Assembly (NCBI GenBank): GCA_031549185.1
Contig: JAVBQG010000018.1
Coordinates: 1-64,000, forward strand
Source: JAVBQG01 sp031549185
Lineage (GTDB): Bacteria > Synergistota > Synergistia > Synergistales > Synergistaceae
Direction: 5' to 3'
Length of the DNA: 64,000 nucleotides
Position numbers and translations under genes: made by a program. Each line of letters begins with the position of its first letter. Position 1 is the first letter of the stretch. The notes beneath the pieces are model-generated. The model was given only the letters and a program-made list of their open reading frames with translations, was not told where the DNA came from and did no database searches. This document shows positions 42,355 to 49,937 of the stretch, piece by piece.

Positions 42355-43128
42355 ATGAAAGGGAACGCGCTGGTCATCGTCGATCCGCAGAACGATTTCT
42401 GCGACCAGAGGGGCAGCCTCTATGTGGATGGAGCTGCCGCGGACATTGTGAGATTGTCGAAATATATAAAGGAGATGGGCCGGGAGATCGGGGGAATCTT
42501 CATCTCGCTCGACTCGCACGACAGCGTGGCGATTTTTCATCCCGGCTTTTGGACGGACGAGGCGGGGGCGCACCCTGCAGGCTATACGACGATCACGCCG
42601 GACGATTTTCGGTCGAAAAAATGGAAGGTCATGTCCGCCGAGAGCGAACCCTTCGCCGAGCGGACCTTTGCGGTCATGGAGCGCAAGGGCATCGAAAATC
42701 TTATGGTCTGGCCGGAGCACTGCGTGGTCTCCACCTGGGGTCACCAGATCGCCGACCCCCTGCGCGACGCGTTGCGCGGCTGGCGCGAGGAGACCGGGCG
42801 CGCCGTGCGCTACGTCTTCAAGGGGGAGAACCCCTACACGGACCAGTTCTCGATCTTCGAGGGTGTGGACGACTCGTACCCCGAGACGGCATTTAACGAG
42901 CGCCTCTTCTCGCAGCTCGTGCAGTTCGAGAGCGTCTCGTTCGCGGGGGAGGCGCTCTCGCACTGCGTGCAGGAGTCCATTCCGCCGTATCTGCGGAAAC
43001 TGGGGGAGGCGAAGCAGACCGTTCGCCTCTTTGTCGACTGCACGTCGCCGGTGAGCGGCTTCGACCGCGAGGCGTCGCTGGCGGTGCTCGGGGAGATGGG
43101 CGTGACGTTCGCGACGACGGCGGATTGA
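42355..43128 (+). CDS. Isochorismatase/nicotinamidase-family cysteine hydrolase
   Basis: About 257 residues. VIVDPQNDFCDQRGSL carries the catalytic Asp, SLDSHD and WPEHCV the metal and substrate regions, and EALSHCVQES the nucleophilic Cys, in the order seen in nicotinamidase (PncA) and related amidases. It is longer than PncA (about 210) because of an insertion around 75-140, so nicotinamide may not be the substrate. GGAGG is 8 bases before ATG 42355. Confidence 0.8.
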   Translation: MKGNALVIVDPQNDFCDQRGSLYVDGAAADIVRLSKYIKEMGREIGGIFISLDSHDSVAIFHPGFWTDEAGAHPAGYTTITPDDFRSKKWKVMSAESEPFAERTFAVMERKGIENLMVWPEHCVVSTWGHQIADPLRDALRGWREETGRAVRYVFKGENPYTDQFSIFEGVDDSYPETAFNERLFSQLVQFESVSFAGEALSHCVQESIPPYLRKLGEAKQTVRLFVDCTSPVSGFDREASLAVLGEMGVTFATTAD

Positions 43129-43145
43129 TAATTCCTCGCGGCGGG

Positions 43146-43357
43146 ACTCCCTCCGTCAGCGCTGCGCGCTGCCACCTCCCTCGCCGAGGGAGGCAAAAAG
43201 ACGAGTATTCGAGCACGTGGTTTTCTTCCGGGGGTATTGATCCTTGACGGACATTCAAGGGATCGATACCCCCGGCCAATGATTCGGTGCTGTCCTGGCG
43301 TCTTCTGTCTCCCTCATAGAGGGGGGGGTGTCACGCGAAGCATGACAGGGGGAGTGC
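43146..43357. mobile_element. 212-bp MITE-like element with inverted arms and central cruciform
   Basis: The left arm (43146-43194, begins ACTCCCTCCGTCA) and the right arm (43307-43357) are imperfect inverted repeats of each other; the right arm read on the minus strand begins ACTCCCCCTGTCA and ends with the same GAGGGAG block. Midway is a long hairpin (43228-43275) whose arms CCGGGGGTATTGATCC and GGGATCGATACCCCCGG pair with one mismatch and one gap. No coding capacity and no clear target duplication. It fills the gap between the isochorismatase-like gene and tRNA-Pro. Confidence 0.6.
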
Positions 43358-43372
43358 CTTTGACCTTGATGT

Positions 43373-43408
43373 ATGAATAAAAAAAAAGGAGACCTCGCGG
43401 TCTCCTTT
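43373..43408 (-). terminator. Terminator of tRNA-Pro
   Basis: AAAGGAGACC (43385-43394) pairs with GGTCTCCTTT (43399-43408) over a TCGC loop. On the minus strand it is followed by a run of T bases (A at 43379-43387). Confidence 0.85.
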
Positions 43409-43416
43409 CGATTTTC

Positions 43417-43494
43417 TGGTCGGGATGAGAGGATTCGAACCTCCGACCACCTGCACCCCATGCAGGTGCGCTAGCCAGGCTGCGCTACATCCCG
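43417..43494 (-). tRNA. tRNA-Pro (anticodon GGG)
   Basis: Minus-strand cloverleaf: acceptor CGGGATG/CATCCCG, anticodon stem CCTGC/GCAGG with loop ATGGGGT giving anticodon GGG, TTCGAAT T loop and an encoded CCA (43419-43417). C1 at the 5' end is typical of bacterial tRNA-Pro. Confidence 0.95.
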
Positions 43495-43567
43495 AAAGCA
43501 GTGGTTATTGTACAGTCCTTTGCTGTATCGGTCAAGGACTTATTTTTGCGCGTTTTTGCCCGCGAAC

Positions 43568-44383
43568 CTAAGCCGCGGTCTCGAACGCCTGCCTGGGGTC
43601 GTCGTCGCGCGCGATTGCGGCGTCGTAGCCGTTCTGCGCGGTCCAGAGACCCTTGGGGGAGGTCTGTTTCGCGTAGGTATGCGCTACCTCGCGCATGCCA
43701 TCCCTGGCCAGCTCGGCCCGCGCGGCGGAGGCCGCCTGCGCGGCACTTGCCGCGACGGAGATGTCCTGGCCCGACGGATCGCCGGGGGCCATCGCCGCGC
43801 TCATCACCTGGCGCGCGTTGCGAAGGGCCTCCTCGGGGTCGTTCGTCGCGGGGGTATTGATCGGCACCTCGCCGCCCGTGATGTATTTTTTGCCGTCGGG
43901 ACCGGTGGTGTACGTATAGCTCACCGCGCCGCCGAATCTGCCCGCCGCGGCCTTGTGGGCCGCCTCGTGCGCGATCACCTCACGCTCGATCTGTTCGAGT
44001 TCCGCGATCGCGTCGTCGTGCGCCGTCTCCGGTTTTCCCCCGGACGCTTTCTCCTGCGGCGTTTCGGCTGTCTTGTCGGCGGGCTCGACGCCCTGGCGCG
44101 AGCTCGTCTTTCTGCCGCCGGGCACGCTGTCGACCACGTCTTCGGAGCCCGTGATCGTGACCTGCGCACCGACGATGTACCGTTTGCCGTCGGGGCCGGT
44201 CGCGTAGATGTAGGTCGTGCTCGTATTGCCTCCGGCGGCGGACGCCTTCAAGGCGCGCTCCTGTGCGAGGACGTCGCGCTCCTGCGCGGACAGGCCAAGA
44301 GAGGGGGCCGCCGTCTCTTTCGGCGCCCTCAGTTTGTCCGATCCGTATATGAGCCCTGAATTGGCAGGAGCGGCAACGCGCAT
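43568..44383 (-). CDS. SprA-related putative metalloprotease with duplicated motif
   Basis: About 271 residues, with the HEAAH zinc motif in REVIAHEAAHKAAAGRF (about 138-155), as in the putative metalloprotease CJM1_0395/SprA-related family. A short module occurs twice: TYIYATGPDGKRYIVGAQV near 58 and SYTYTTGPDGKKYITGGEV near 161. No signal peptide is seen. The second half has an Ala-rich helical region. Substrate unknown; it is monocistronic, with CCGGAGG before the ATG. Confidence 0.8.
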   Translation of the reverse strand: MRVAAPANSGLIYGSDKLRAPKETAAPSLGLSAQERDVLAQERALKASAAGGNTSTTYIYATGPDGKRYIVGAQVTITGSEDVVDSVPGGRKTSSRQGVEPADKTAETPQEKASGGKPETAHDDAIAELEQIEREVIAHEAAHKAAAGRFGGAVSYTYTTGPDGKKYITGGEVPINTPATNDPEEALRNARQVMSAAMAPGDPSGQDISVAASAAQAASAARAELARDGMREVAHTYAKQTSPKGLWTAQNGYDAAIARDDDPRQAFETAA

Positions 44384-44428
44384 GTCACACCTCCGGAGGG
44401 GAAGTCATTTTTGTTATTATACCTCTTT

Positions 44429-45418
44429 TTATAATTTAAGCCACTGACCGATCTTCGCTTCCTTCGCCTTTTTGAGGATCAGACGGGCGGTCATCACGTC
44501 GTGGCTCGCGATGCCCATGAAAACACAGGTCCTGCGCCCGCTCGTGACGGGTTTCTTGATGCCCGCGCAAATCTCGCCCATGTCGGCGTAGATGCCCTGG
44601 TTCTGCGGGTAGCCGTTCTGGAAGTAGACGCCGTGCTCCTGCGTCCAGAGGTACTGGCCCCTGTCGTCGCAGACGAAGGCCTCGGCCTTCGAGGCGGTCT
44701 CGGCGTCGAAGGTCGAGTCGTAGTCGGTGGTGATCACGAGTGCGTCCTTCTTGAGCCACCCAGCCTTCGCCGGACGGCTGGGGTTCTCGACGATCGGCGC
44801 GCTCGACGTGACGATGTCCGTGTCCGCGCAGGCCTCCTGCATGCCGGCGACCTTGACGAAATTCAGGTCGGTGAAGATCGCTCTCATCTCCGCGATGTAC
44901 GCGTCGACCTGTGCGGGGAGCGGGTCGTACACCTTCACGTCTTTGATACCGGGCAGCGCGGTCTTGATCGCGCGCAGGGTGATCTTGCCGATCGTGCCGA
45001 GGCCGATGACGGACATGGTGCTTGCGCCCGGGGAGGCGAGGTACTTCGCGCCGACGCCGGAGGCGGCGCCCGTGCGCCAGGTGGTCATCCAGTTCGCGTC
45101 CATGATCGCGGTGATGACGCCGGTGTCGGTGTCGTTTAGGCAGAAGATCCCGTTGTTGTAGGGGAGTTTTTTGGCCAGGTTCTGGGGGAAACCGGCGACC
45201 CACTTGAGGCCCGCCGTGTCGACTTCGCCGCCGATCCAGCACGGCATGGCGTGGATGTAACAGTTCTCCCTGGGGTGGACGCCCGGCTTGGGCGGCAGCT
45301 CCACCTTGCCCTCGCCCTTCAGCTTCCAGCCCAGTTCGATCTCCTTTAGCATCTCGTCCATCGTGATACCGAGCGACTTTACATCATCCTGCGACAGGAA
45401 CAGAACATCATACGCCAT
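44429..45418 (-). CDS. Ornithine cyclodeaminase/mu-crystallin family protein
   Basis: A 329-residue NAD(P)-dependent enzyme of the OCD/mu-crystallin family. The substrate side has KWVAGFPQN and the family RTGAASGVGAKYLA; the Rossmann loop is VIGLGTIGKIT near 138-148; VTSSAPIVENP matches the TSS region of the family. Members include ornithine cyclodeaminase, alanine dehydrogenase and ketimine reductases; the exact amino acid cannot be assigned. Lone gene, with no amino-acid operon around it. Confidence 0.85.
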   Translation of the reverse strand: MAYDVLFLSQDDVKSLGITMDEMLKEIELGWKLKGEGKVELPPKPGVHPRENCYIHAMPCWIGGEVDTAGLKWVAGFPQNLAKKLPYNNGIFCLNDTDTGVITAIMDANWMTTWRTGAASGVGAKYLASPGASTMSVIGLGTIGKITLRAIKTALPGIKDVKVYDPLPAQVDAYIAEMRAIFTDLNFVKVAGMQEACADTDIVTSSAPIVENPSRPAKAGWLKKDALVITTDYDSTFDAETASKAEAFVCDDRGQYLWTQEHGVYFQNGYPQNQGIYADMGEICAGIKKPVTSGRRTCVFMGIASHDVMTARLILKKAKEAKIGQWLKL

Positions 45419-45557
45419 TACACATCACCCTCGCCTTTTCCGGAAATTTTTTGTTGCCGGTAAAAAAGAACGGATGTTACGCCTAGCGAATGCGTTGTTA
45501 TTCTATTCTTCTTTTTGGCCTTCGTCCAGAGAGGGAAGTTTCCTGATAGAGTGTCTC

Positions 45558-45710
45558 AAACCCGATCTCTGCCCCCGACCCTCTCCCGAAGCGGGAAGAG
45601 GGTCGGGGGCAGGGTCAAAGGCAAAAGAAATTTTATTTTCAGTTTTGTTTTGCTCCCCTCCCTCCCCGTTTTGGGGTAGGGAGGGGCCGGGGGAGGGAGA
45701 GGTCGGGTTT
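45558..45710. repeat. Hairpin repeat element, copy B
   Basis: The ends AAACCCGATCTCT (45558-45570) and AGAGGTCGGGTTT (45698-45710) are inverted repeats with one mismatch. Inside are a 16-bp stem (45569-45612) extended by CCCG/CGGG, and a second hairpin CCCCTCCCTCCCC/GGGGTAGGGAGGGG (45655-45686). It is related to copy A at 40556-40690. Its right end touches the stop codon of the next minus-strand gene. The rest of the 291-base gap (45419-45557) shows no feature beyond AT-rich promoter-like sequence. Confidence 0.75.
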
Positions 45711-45940
45711 CAGGCCCCCCGCGATCGATCGGTCTCTAGGTAACTGCGTATGAGCGACAGAAAAAGCTCCGCCAGTGTAAGAGCAGCCCTCGCGGTCACT
45801 TTCGACGAGCCGAGCGCCACGCCCGTCAGGCAGGCGACGCCAACCGAAACCAGCGGGTATCTGCGCACGGCGTTCAACGGATCGGCCGCCCCTGCGCTAG
45901 CGAGAAATTTTTGTTTTGCCTGATCGAGGGCGGTGGTCAT
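45710..45940 (-). CDS. Small hydrophobic protein, third gene of a YqjD/YqjE-like trio
   Basis: About 76 residues with one possible membrane segment (YPLVSVGVACLTGVALGSS) after a polar N-terminus. No family recognised; by position it corresponds to YqjK in the E. coli yqjD-yqjE-yqjK cluster. The ATG at 45940 overlaps the end of the YqjE-like gene; the frame is open to 45973. Confidence 0.6.
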   Translation of the reverse strand: MTTALDQAKQKFLASAGAADPLNAVRRYPLVSVGVACLTGVALGSSKVTARAALTLAELFLSLIRSYLETDRSRGA

Positions 45941-45950
45941 CGATTCGCCC

Positions 45951-46229
45951 TTAGCTCCGCGTGATCTTCCCACCGTGGGCGAAGAGCACGAATGCCGCCA
46001 GCAGAGAGAACCCGCCCAGCACGAAGTAGGCGGCGATTCTGCCGATCAGGGGGACGAGCAGGTGATAGGCGCCGGCGACGATCAACGCAAGCCCCGCGAC
46101 GGCGAGCGCGCCCGCGACGAGGAAGATGACAATGGCGAGGAAGAGGCGCACGGTCTTCTCCCGCAACGTGCGCCCTTCCTCTTCGATCAGTTCGAGAAAG
46201 TTGACCAACAGTTCCGCCAGAGCCTTCAC
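45951..46229 (-). CDS. YqjE/phage-holin-superfamily-like membrane protein
   Basis: 92 residues with two membrane segments (LFLAIVIFLVAGALAVAGLALIV region and AAYFVLGGFSLLAAFVLFA) after a charged amphipathic start (LIEEEGRTLREKTVR). This layout fits the YqjE / Actinobacterial holin-X type inner-membrane proteins. It lies 9 bases after the YqjD-like gene and overlaps the third gene, so the three are coexpressed. Confidence 0.7.
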   Translation of the reverse strand: MKALAELLVNFLELIEEEGRTLREKTVRLFLAIVIFLVAGALAVAGLALIVAGAYHLLVPLIGRIAAYFVLGGFSLLAAFVLFAHGGKITRS

Positions 46230-46238
46230 GGCTTGTTG

Positions 46239-46646
46239 CTATTCGTCGTCTTCTTCTTCGTAGCAGCAGTGATAGTAGCGGGTCGCCATCGTGCAGATCT
46301 TGCCGAGCACGAAGCCCGCCCCCAGTGCCACGGCCACGGCCGCGAACGGATTGACGGCGATCTTCTCCTCGGCTCTCGCGACGGCGGCGCGAGTCGGCTC
46401 CGAAATGCGCCGCCCCGCACTTTCGACGAGCGGGCGAAGCGTCTCGGTTACCTTCTCGAAACCCTCCTCGATCATGCACTTGATCTTGCCGAGGTCGATG
46501 CCGTGGGGGCCGTGCCCGAAGTGTGCACCGCCTTCGAGCTCCTTCTCCGCCTTTTCGGTCAGGGCCTCCTTCAAGGCGGCGATTTCGAGCTTCATCTCCT
46601 CCATGCGCTCTACGATCGCTTCCATTGCGAAATCTTTTTCCTCCAT
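46239..46646 (-). CDS. YqjD/ElaB-like (DUF883-type) membrane-anchored protein
   Basis: 135 residues: N-terminal coiled-coil (MEAIVERMEEMKLEIAALKE and onward), a His/Gly segment, a second amphipathic helix and a C-terminal glycine-zipper membrane segment NPFAAVAVALGAGFVLGK, the hallmark of YqjD/ElaB proteins that tether ribosomes to the membrane in stationary phase. The tail RYYHCCYEEEDDE is acidic with two cysteines. First gene of the trio. Confidence 0.72.
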   Translation of the reverse strand: MEEKDFAMEAIVERMEEMKLEIAALKEALTEKAEKELEGGAHFGHGPHGIDLGKIKCMIEEGFEKVTETLRPLVESAGRRISEPTRAAVARAEEKIAVNPFAAVAVALGAGFVLGKICTMATRYYHCCYEEEDDE

Positions 46647-46728
46647 CGCTCACACCTCCATTTGAGTTTGTTATTTAAGGAAAGCCGATTTATTCTCAGA
46701 AGCCTGCATGCTCACACGAACAAATCGC

Positions 46729-47214
46729 TCAGGCGAGTTCGACCTCCATGAAGTCGGTTTCGCCGGCCGTCAATTTGCCCTCCGCGATCTTCAGAGACCT
46801 GAACTTTTCGGTGTTGGTGATCAACATGGGCGTCACGGTCGGGTTGCCCGCCGCGGCGATTTTCTCTTTGTCGAAGCGGATCAGCGGGGTGCCGGTTTTG
46901 ACCGCATCCCCCTGCGCCACGAGTTTTTCGAAACCCTCGCCCTTCATGCCCACGGTCTCGATGCCGACATGGATCAGCACTTCCAGCCCCTCGCGCGTTT
47001 CGAGCGCGATCGCGTGTCCGGTGGGGAACAGTACCGCCACCGTCCCATCGCAGGGCGCGAGAATCGTGTCGCTCGTCGGCTCGATTGCCCCGCCCTCGCC
47101 GACCATCTTGCCGGCAAAGGCAGGGTCAGGTACCTCTTCCAGCGGAACTGTGGTTCCGGAAACGGGGGCCCTCAGTTTGACCGTCGCATCTTTTTTCTTG
47201 CCAAAACCGAGCAT
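46729..47214 (-). CDS. PTS glucose-family EIIA component
   Basis: A 161-residue phosphocarrier. The phosphorylated His is in LEVLIHVGIETVGMKGEGF and the second His in FPTGHAIALET, as in Crr. It is a free-standing EIIA that should phosphorylate the EIIB domain of the NagE-like transporter, which lacks its own EIIA. GAGGAG is 7 bases before ATG 47214; the in-frame ATG at 47220 is one base from it. Last gene of nagE-nagA-EIIA. Confidence 0.93.
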   Translation of the reverse strand: MLGFGKKKDATVKLRAPVSGTTVPLEEVPDPAFAGKMVGEGGAIEPTSDTILAPCDGTVAVLFPTGHAIALETREGLEVLIHVGIETVGMKGEGFEKLVAQGDAVKTGTPLIRFDKEKIAAAGNPTVTPMLITNTEKFRSLKIAEGKLTAGETDFMEVELA

Positions 47215-47246
47215 GCGCATTCTCCTCTCACACTGTCGATATTATA

Positions 47247-48416
47247 TTAGAAAACAATTTTTCCAAACCGTAAAAGATGCCTGATGTTGAAGTTTTCGTC
47301 GAAACAAACCAAATCGGCCTCCGCGCCTTTTTCGAGCGAGCCCTTTCGATCGGCGACCCGGAGGAGTTTCGCCGGATTGACCGTCGCCATCCCGACGATC
47401 TCCCACAGAGGACGCCCCGTCGCCTCCCGCATGTTGCGCAGCGCGGCGTTCATCTCGAGCACGCTCCCCGCCAGCACGCCCGACGAGGTCAGGCGCGCGG
47501 CGCCCTCCGTTACCGTCACATCGAGCCCGCCGAGGTCGTACTGCCCGTCGGGAAGGCCGGTCGCTCGCATCGAGTCGGTCACGAGGACGATCCGGTCGAC
47601 GCCCTTCACCTTGCAGATCGGCTCGAAGAGGATCGTGTCCACATGTATGCCGTCTGCGATCAGCTCGACGAAGAGCGACGACGCGAAGGCGGCGCCGACC
47701 ATGCCAGGTTCGCGGTGGTGCAGCCCGCTCATGGCGTTGAAGAGATGCGTGAAGGAGGCTGCGCCGTTTCGAATTGCCCCCAGCGCGCACTCGCAGCTTG
47801 CGCCAGAGTGCCCCAGGCTCGGGATGACGCCACACTTCGCGAGGGTCCTCGTGAAGGTGCCGCTCTCGTCCTTCGCCGGGTCGTAGGTCACGATCTTCAA
47901 TACATCTTTGTGGCGCGATACCCACGTCTCGTCCGGCGGAACGATGAAACGCTCGTCGTGCGCGCCCTTGTGCGCTGCGTCGATGAACGGCCCTTCAAGA
48001 TGCACGCCGAGGATTTCGGCCTCGTTCGCGGTTTTTTCGTGTCCGCGTACTATGTCGAGGACGCAGTCGATCTCCGAGAGCGGTGCGGTCAGGGTGGTCG
48101 GCAGCCAGCCGGTGACGCCGGTCCGCAGCATAAAAGCACCGATCTTCGACAGGTCGGCGTCCGTGCCGTCCATGACATCCGAGCCCGCCGCTCCGTGTGC
48201 GTGGATGTTGATGAAACCGGGCGATACGTACGCGCCCTCGGCATCGAGCGTACAAACGCTGCTCCCGCGTTTTGCGACCGTCTCCTCGATGTCCTGCTCG
48301 GGGATCAGATCGACGATGCGTTCGCCGCACAGGAGCGCATGTCCCTCCAACAGGCACCCGGAGACGCCGGGCACGATCAGTTTGCCGCCGCGTATCAGCG
48401 TCATGTTCTCTGCCAT
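47247..48416 (-). CDS. nagA: N-acetylglucosamine-6-phosphate deacetylase
   Basis: A 389-residue amidohydrolase removing acetate from GlcNAc-6-P. The metal sites are in FINIHAHGAAGSDVMDG, LGVHLEGPFID and SLGHSGASCE, with the catalytic Asp in VLVTDSMRATGLPDG. It sits between the transporter and EIIA genes, so imported GlcNAc-6-P is processed at once; nagB is not in this window. Confidence 0.95.
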   Translation of the reverse strand: MAENMTLIRGGKLIVPGVSGCLLEGHALLCGERIVDLIPEQDIEETVAKRGSSVCTLDAEGAYVSPGFINIHAHGAAGSDVMDGTDADLSKIGAFMLRTGVTGWLPTTLTAPLSEIDCVLDIVRGHEKTANEAEILGVHLEGPFIDAAHKGAHDERFIVPPDETWVSRHKDVLKIVTYDPAKDESGTFTRTLAKCGVIPSLGHSGASCECALGAIRNGAASFTHLFNAMSGLHHREPGMVGAAFASSLFVELIADGIHVDTILFEPICKVKGVDRIVLVTDSMRATGLPDGQYDLGGLDVTVTEGAARLTSSGVLAGSVLEMNAALRNMREATGRPLWEIVGMATVNPAKLLRVADRKGSLEKGAEADLVCFDENFNIRHLLRFGKIVF

Positions 48417-48431
48417 GACTCGAATCTCCCC

Positions 48432-49835
48432 TTACTGATCCGCGATGCGTTTCATCTCGGTCGCGATCAGTTCGGCCTTCGTGCCGACCACGACCTGTAT
48501 ATCCCTGCCGGAGCGAATGACGCCCGCCGCTCCCGCCCGCGTGAGGGAGGACTCGTCGACCTTTTTCTCGTCCTTGACCGAGAGGCGGAGGCGCGTGATG
48601 CAGGAGTCGAGTTTGTCGATGTTATCGAGGCCGCCGAGTCCTTCGAGGTAGGAGGTGGCGAGCGCCGTGATGTCGTTCGAAGTCGCCGCGACTGCGCCGC
48701 CGGGCGCTTCGACCGCGCCGGCGTCGAGCATACGGCCGGGGGTCGGCAGATCTTTCGTCTTGATGACTAAGAGGAAGACGAAGTAGTAGATCGCCGCGAA
48801 CCCTACGCCGAGCGGGATGATCATCCAGCCGTTGGTCGAGAGGCCGTAGTTCAGTACATAGTCGATCGCGCCGCCCGAGAAGCCGAAGCCGTGGTGGATG
48901 TTCAGCATCTGGCAGAGCGCCAGCGAGGTCGCCATCATCAGGGCGTGGAAGACGTAGAGCATCGGAGCGACGAACATGAACGAGAACTCGACCGGCTCCG
49001 TGATGCCCGTGAGGAAGGACGTGAATGCCATGGAGAAGAGGATGCCGCCCGCGATCTTGCGGTTCTCCTTCGGCGCCGCCGTGTACATCGCGAGGCAGGC
49101 CGCCGGGAGCGCAAACATCATGATCGGGAAGAAACCGGCCATGAAGAAGCCGGCCGTCGGGTCGCCCGCGAAGAAGCGGTTGAGGTCGCCCGTCACGGCG
49201 ACGCCGTTCGCGCCGGTGTACGAACCGAAGACGAACCAGACGAGGTTGTTCAGGATATGATGCAGCCCGAACGGTATGAGCAGCCTGTTGAGGATGCCGA
49301 AGACGAAGACGCCCGCCATGCCCGCCGAGATGATCCAATTGCCCGCCGCCTGTATGACGTTCTGAATGGGCGGCCAGGCGAACCCGAAGACGAAGGCGAG
49401 CGCGATACTGGCGAAGGACGAGACGATGGGGACGAAGCGCTTGCCCCCGAAGAAGCCGAGAAAGTCGGGGAGTTTGATGTTGTAGAACTTGTTGTAGAGG
49501 AGCCCCGCCACGACGCCCGTAATCATGCCGGCGAGGACGCCCATGTTGACGCTCGGGTTGATCGTGACGACCGCTTTGGTGAGGGTGTAGTACGCGACGG
49601 CTCCGGCGAGCCCCGCCGCCCCGGCGCCGTCGAACGAGAGCCCGATGGCCACGCCGATCGCGAAGAGCAGCGGTAGATTGTCGAAGATCGCCCCACCGGC
49701 CTGGCTGATGAAGGGAATGTTGAATACGTCGGGCTGCCCCAGCCGCAACAGGATGGCCGCGGCGGGAAGAACCGCGATCGGAAGCATCAGCGCTTTGCCG
49801 AGTTTCTGGACCTTGCCGAAGAGATTGCTGCTCAT
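48432..49835 (-). CDS. nagE: PTS N-acetylglucosamine transporter EIICB (NagE type)
   Basis: 467 residues: an EIIC membrane domain (about 1-370) beginning KLGKALMLPIAVLPAAAILLR with HHGFGFSGGAIDYVLN as the NagE-like loop, and an EIIB domain (about 390-467) with the phosphocysteine in LDSCITRLRLSV. E. coli NagE carries a fused EIIA; here EIIA is separate. GGAGGTAGG lies close upstream of the ATG. PTS sugar uptake is unusual for a mostly amino-acid-fermenting phylum. Confidence 0.94.
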   Translation of the reverse strand: MSSNLFGKVQKLGKALMLPIAVLPAAAILLRLGQPDVFNIPFISQAGGAIFDNLPLLFAIGVAIGLSFDGAGAAGLAGAVAYYTLTKAVVTINPSVNMGVLAGMITGVVAGLLYNKFYNIKLPDFLGFFGGKRFVPIVSSFASIALAFVFGFAWPPIQNVIQAAGNWIISAGMAGVFVFGILNRLLIPFGLHHILNNLVWFVFGSYTGANGVAVTGDLNRFFAGDPTAGFFMAGFFPIMMFALPAACLAMYTAAPKENRKIAGGILFSMAFTSFLTGITEPVEFSFMFVAPMLYVFHALMMATSLALCQMLNIHHGFGFSGGAIDYVLNYGLSTNGWMIIPLGVGFAAIYYFVFLLVIKTKDLPTPGRMLDAGAVEAPGGAVAATSNDITALATSYLEGLGGLDNIDKLDSCITRLRLSVKDEKKVDESSLTRAGAAGVIRSGRDIQVVVGTKAELIATEMKRIADQ

Positions 49836-49937
49836 GACCCTACCTCCAGTGATAGTATTTGTCCCCTGAGGCAGTTATACTACATTGGCGCATTTTGTGC
49901 CTCGTAGAAATGCCTGTGTAGGGGTCCGGGGAGTATA

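Noticed and set aside
43146..43357. CRISPR array
   Set aside because: Repeats are inverted rather than direct, only two arms exist, and there are no regular spacers or cas genes.
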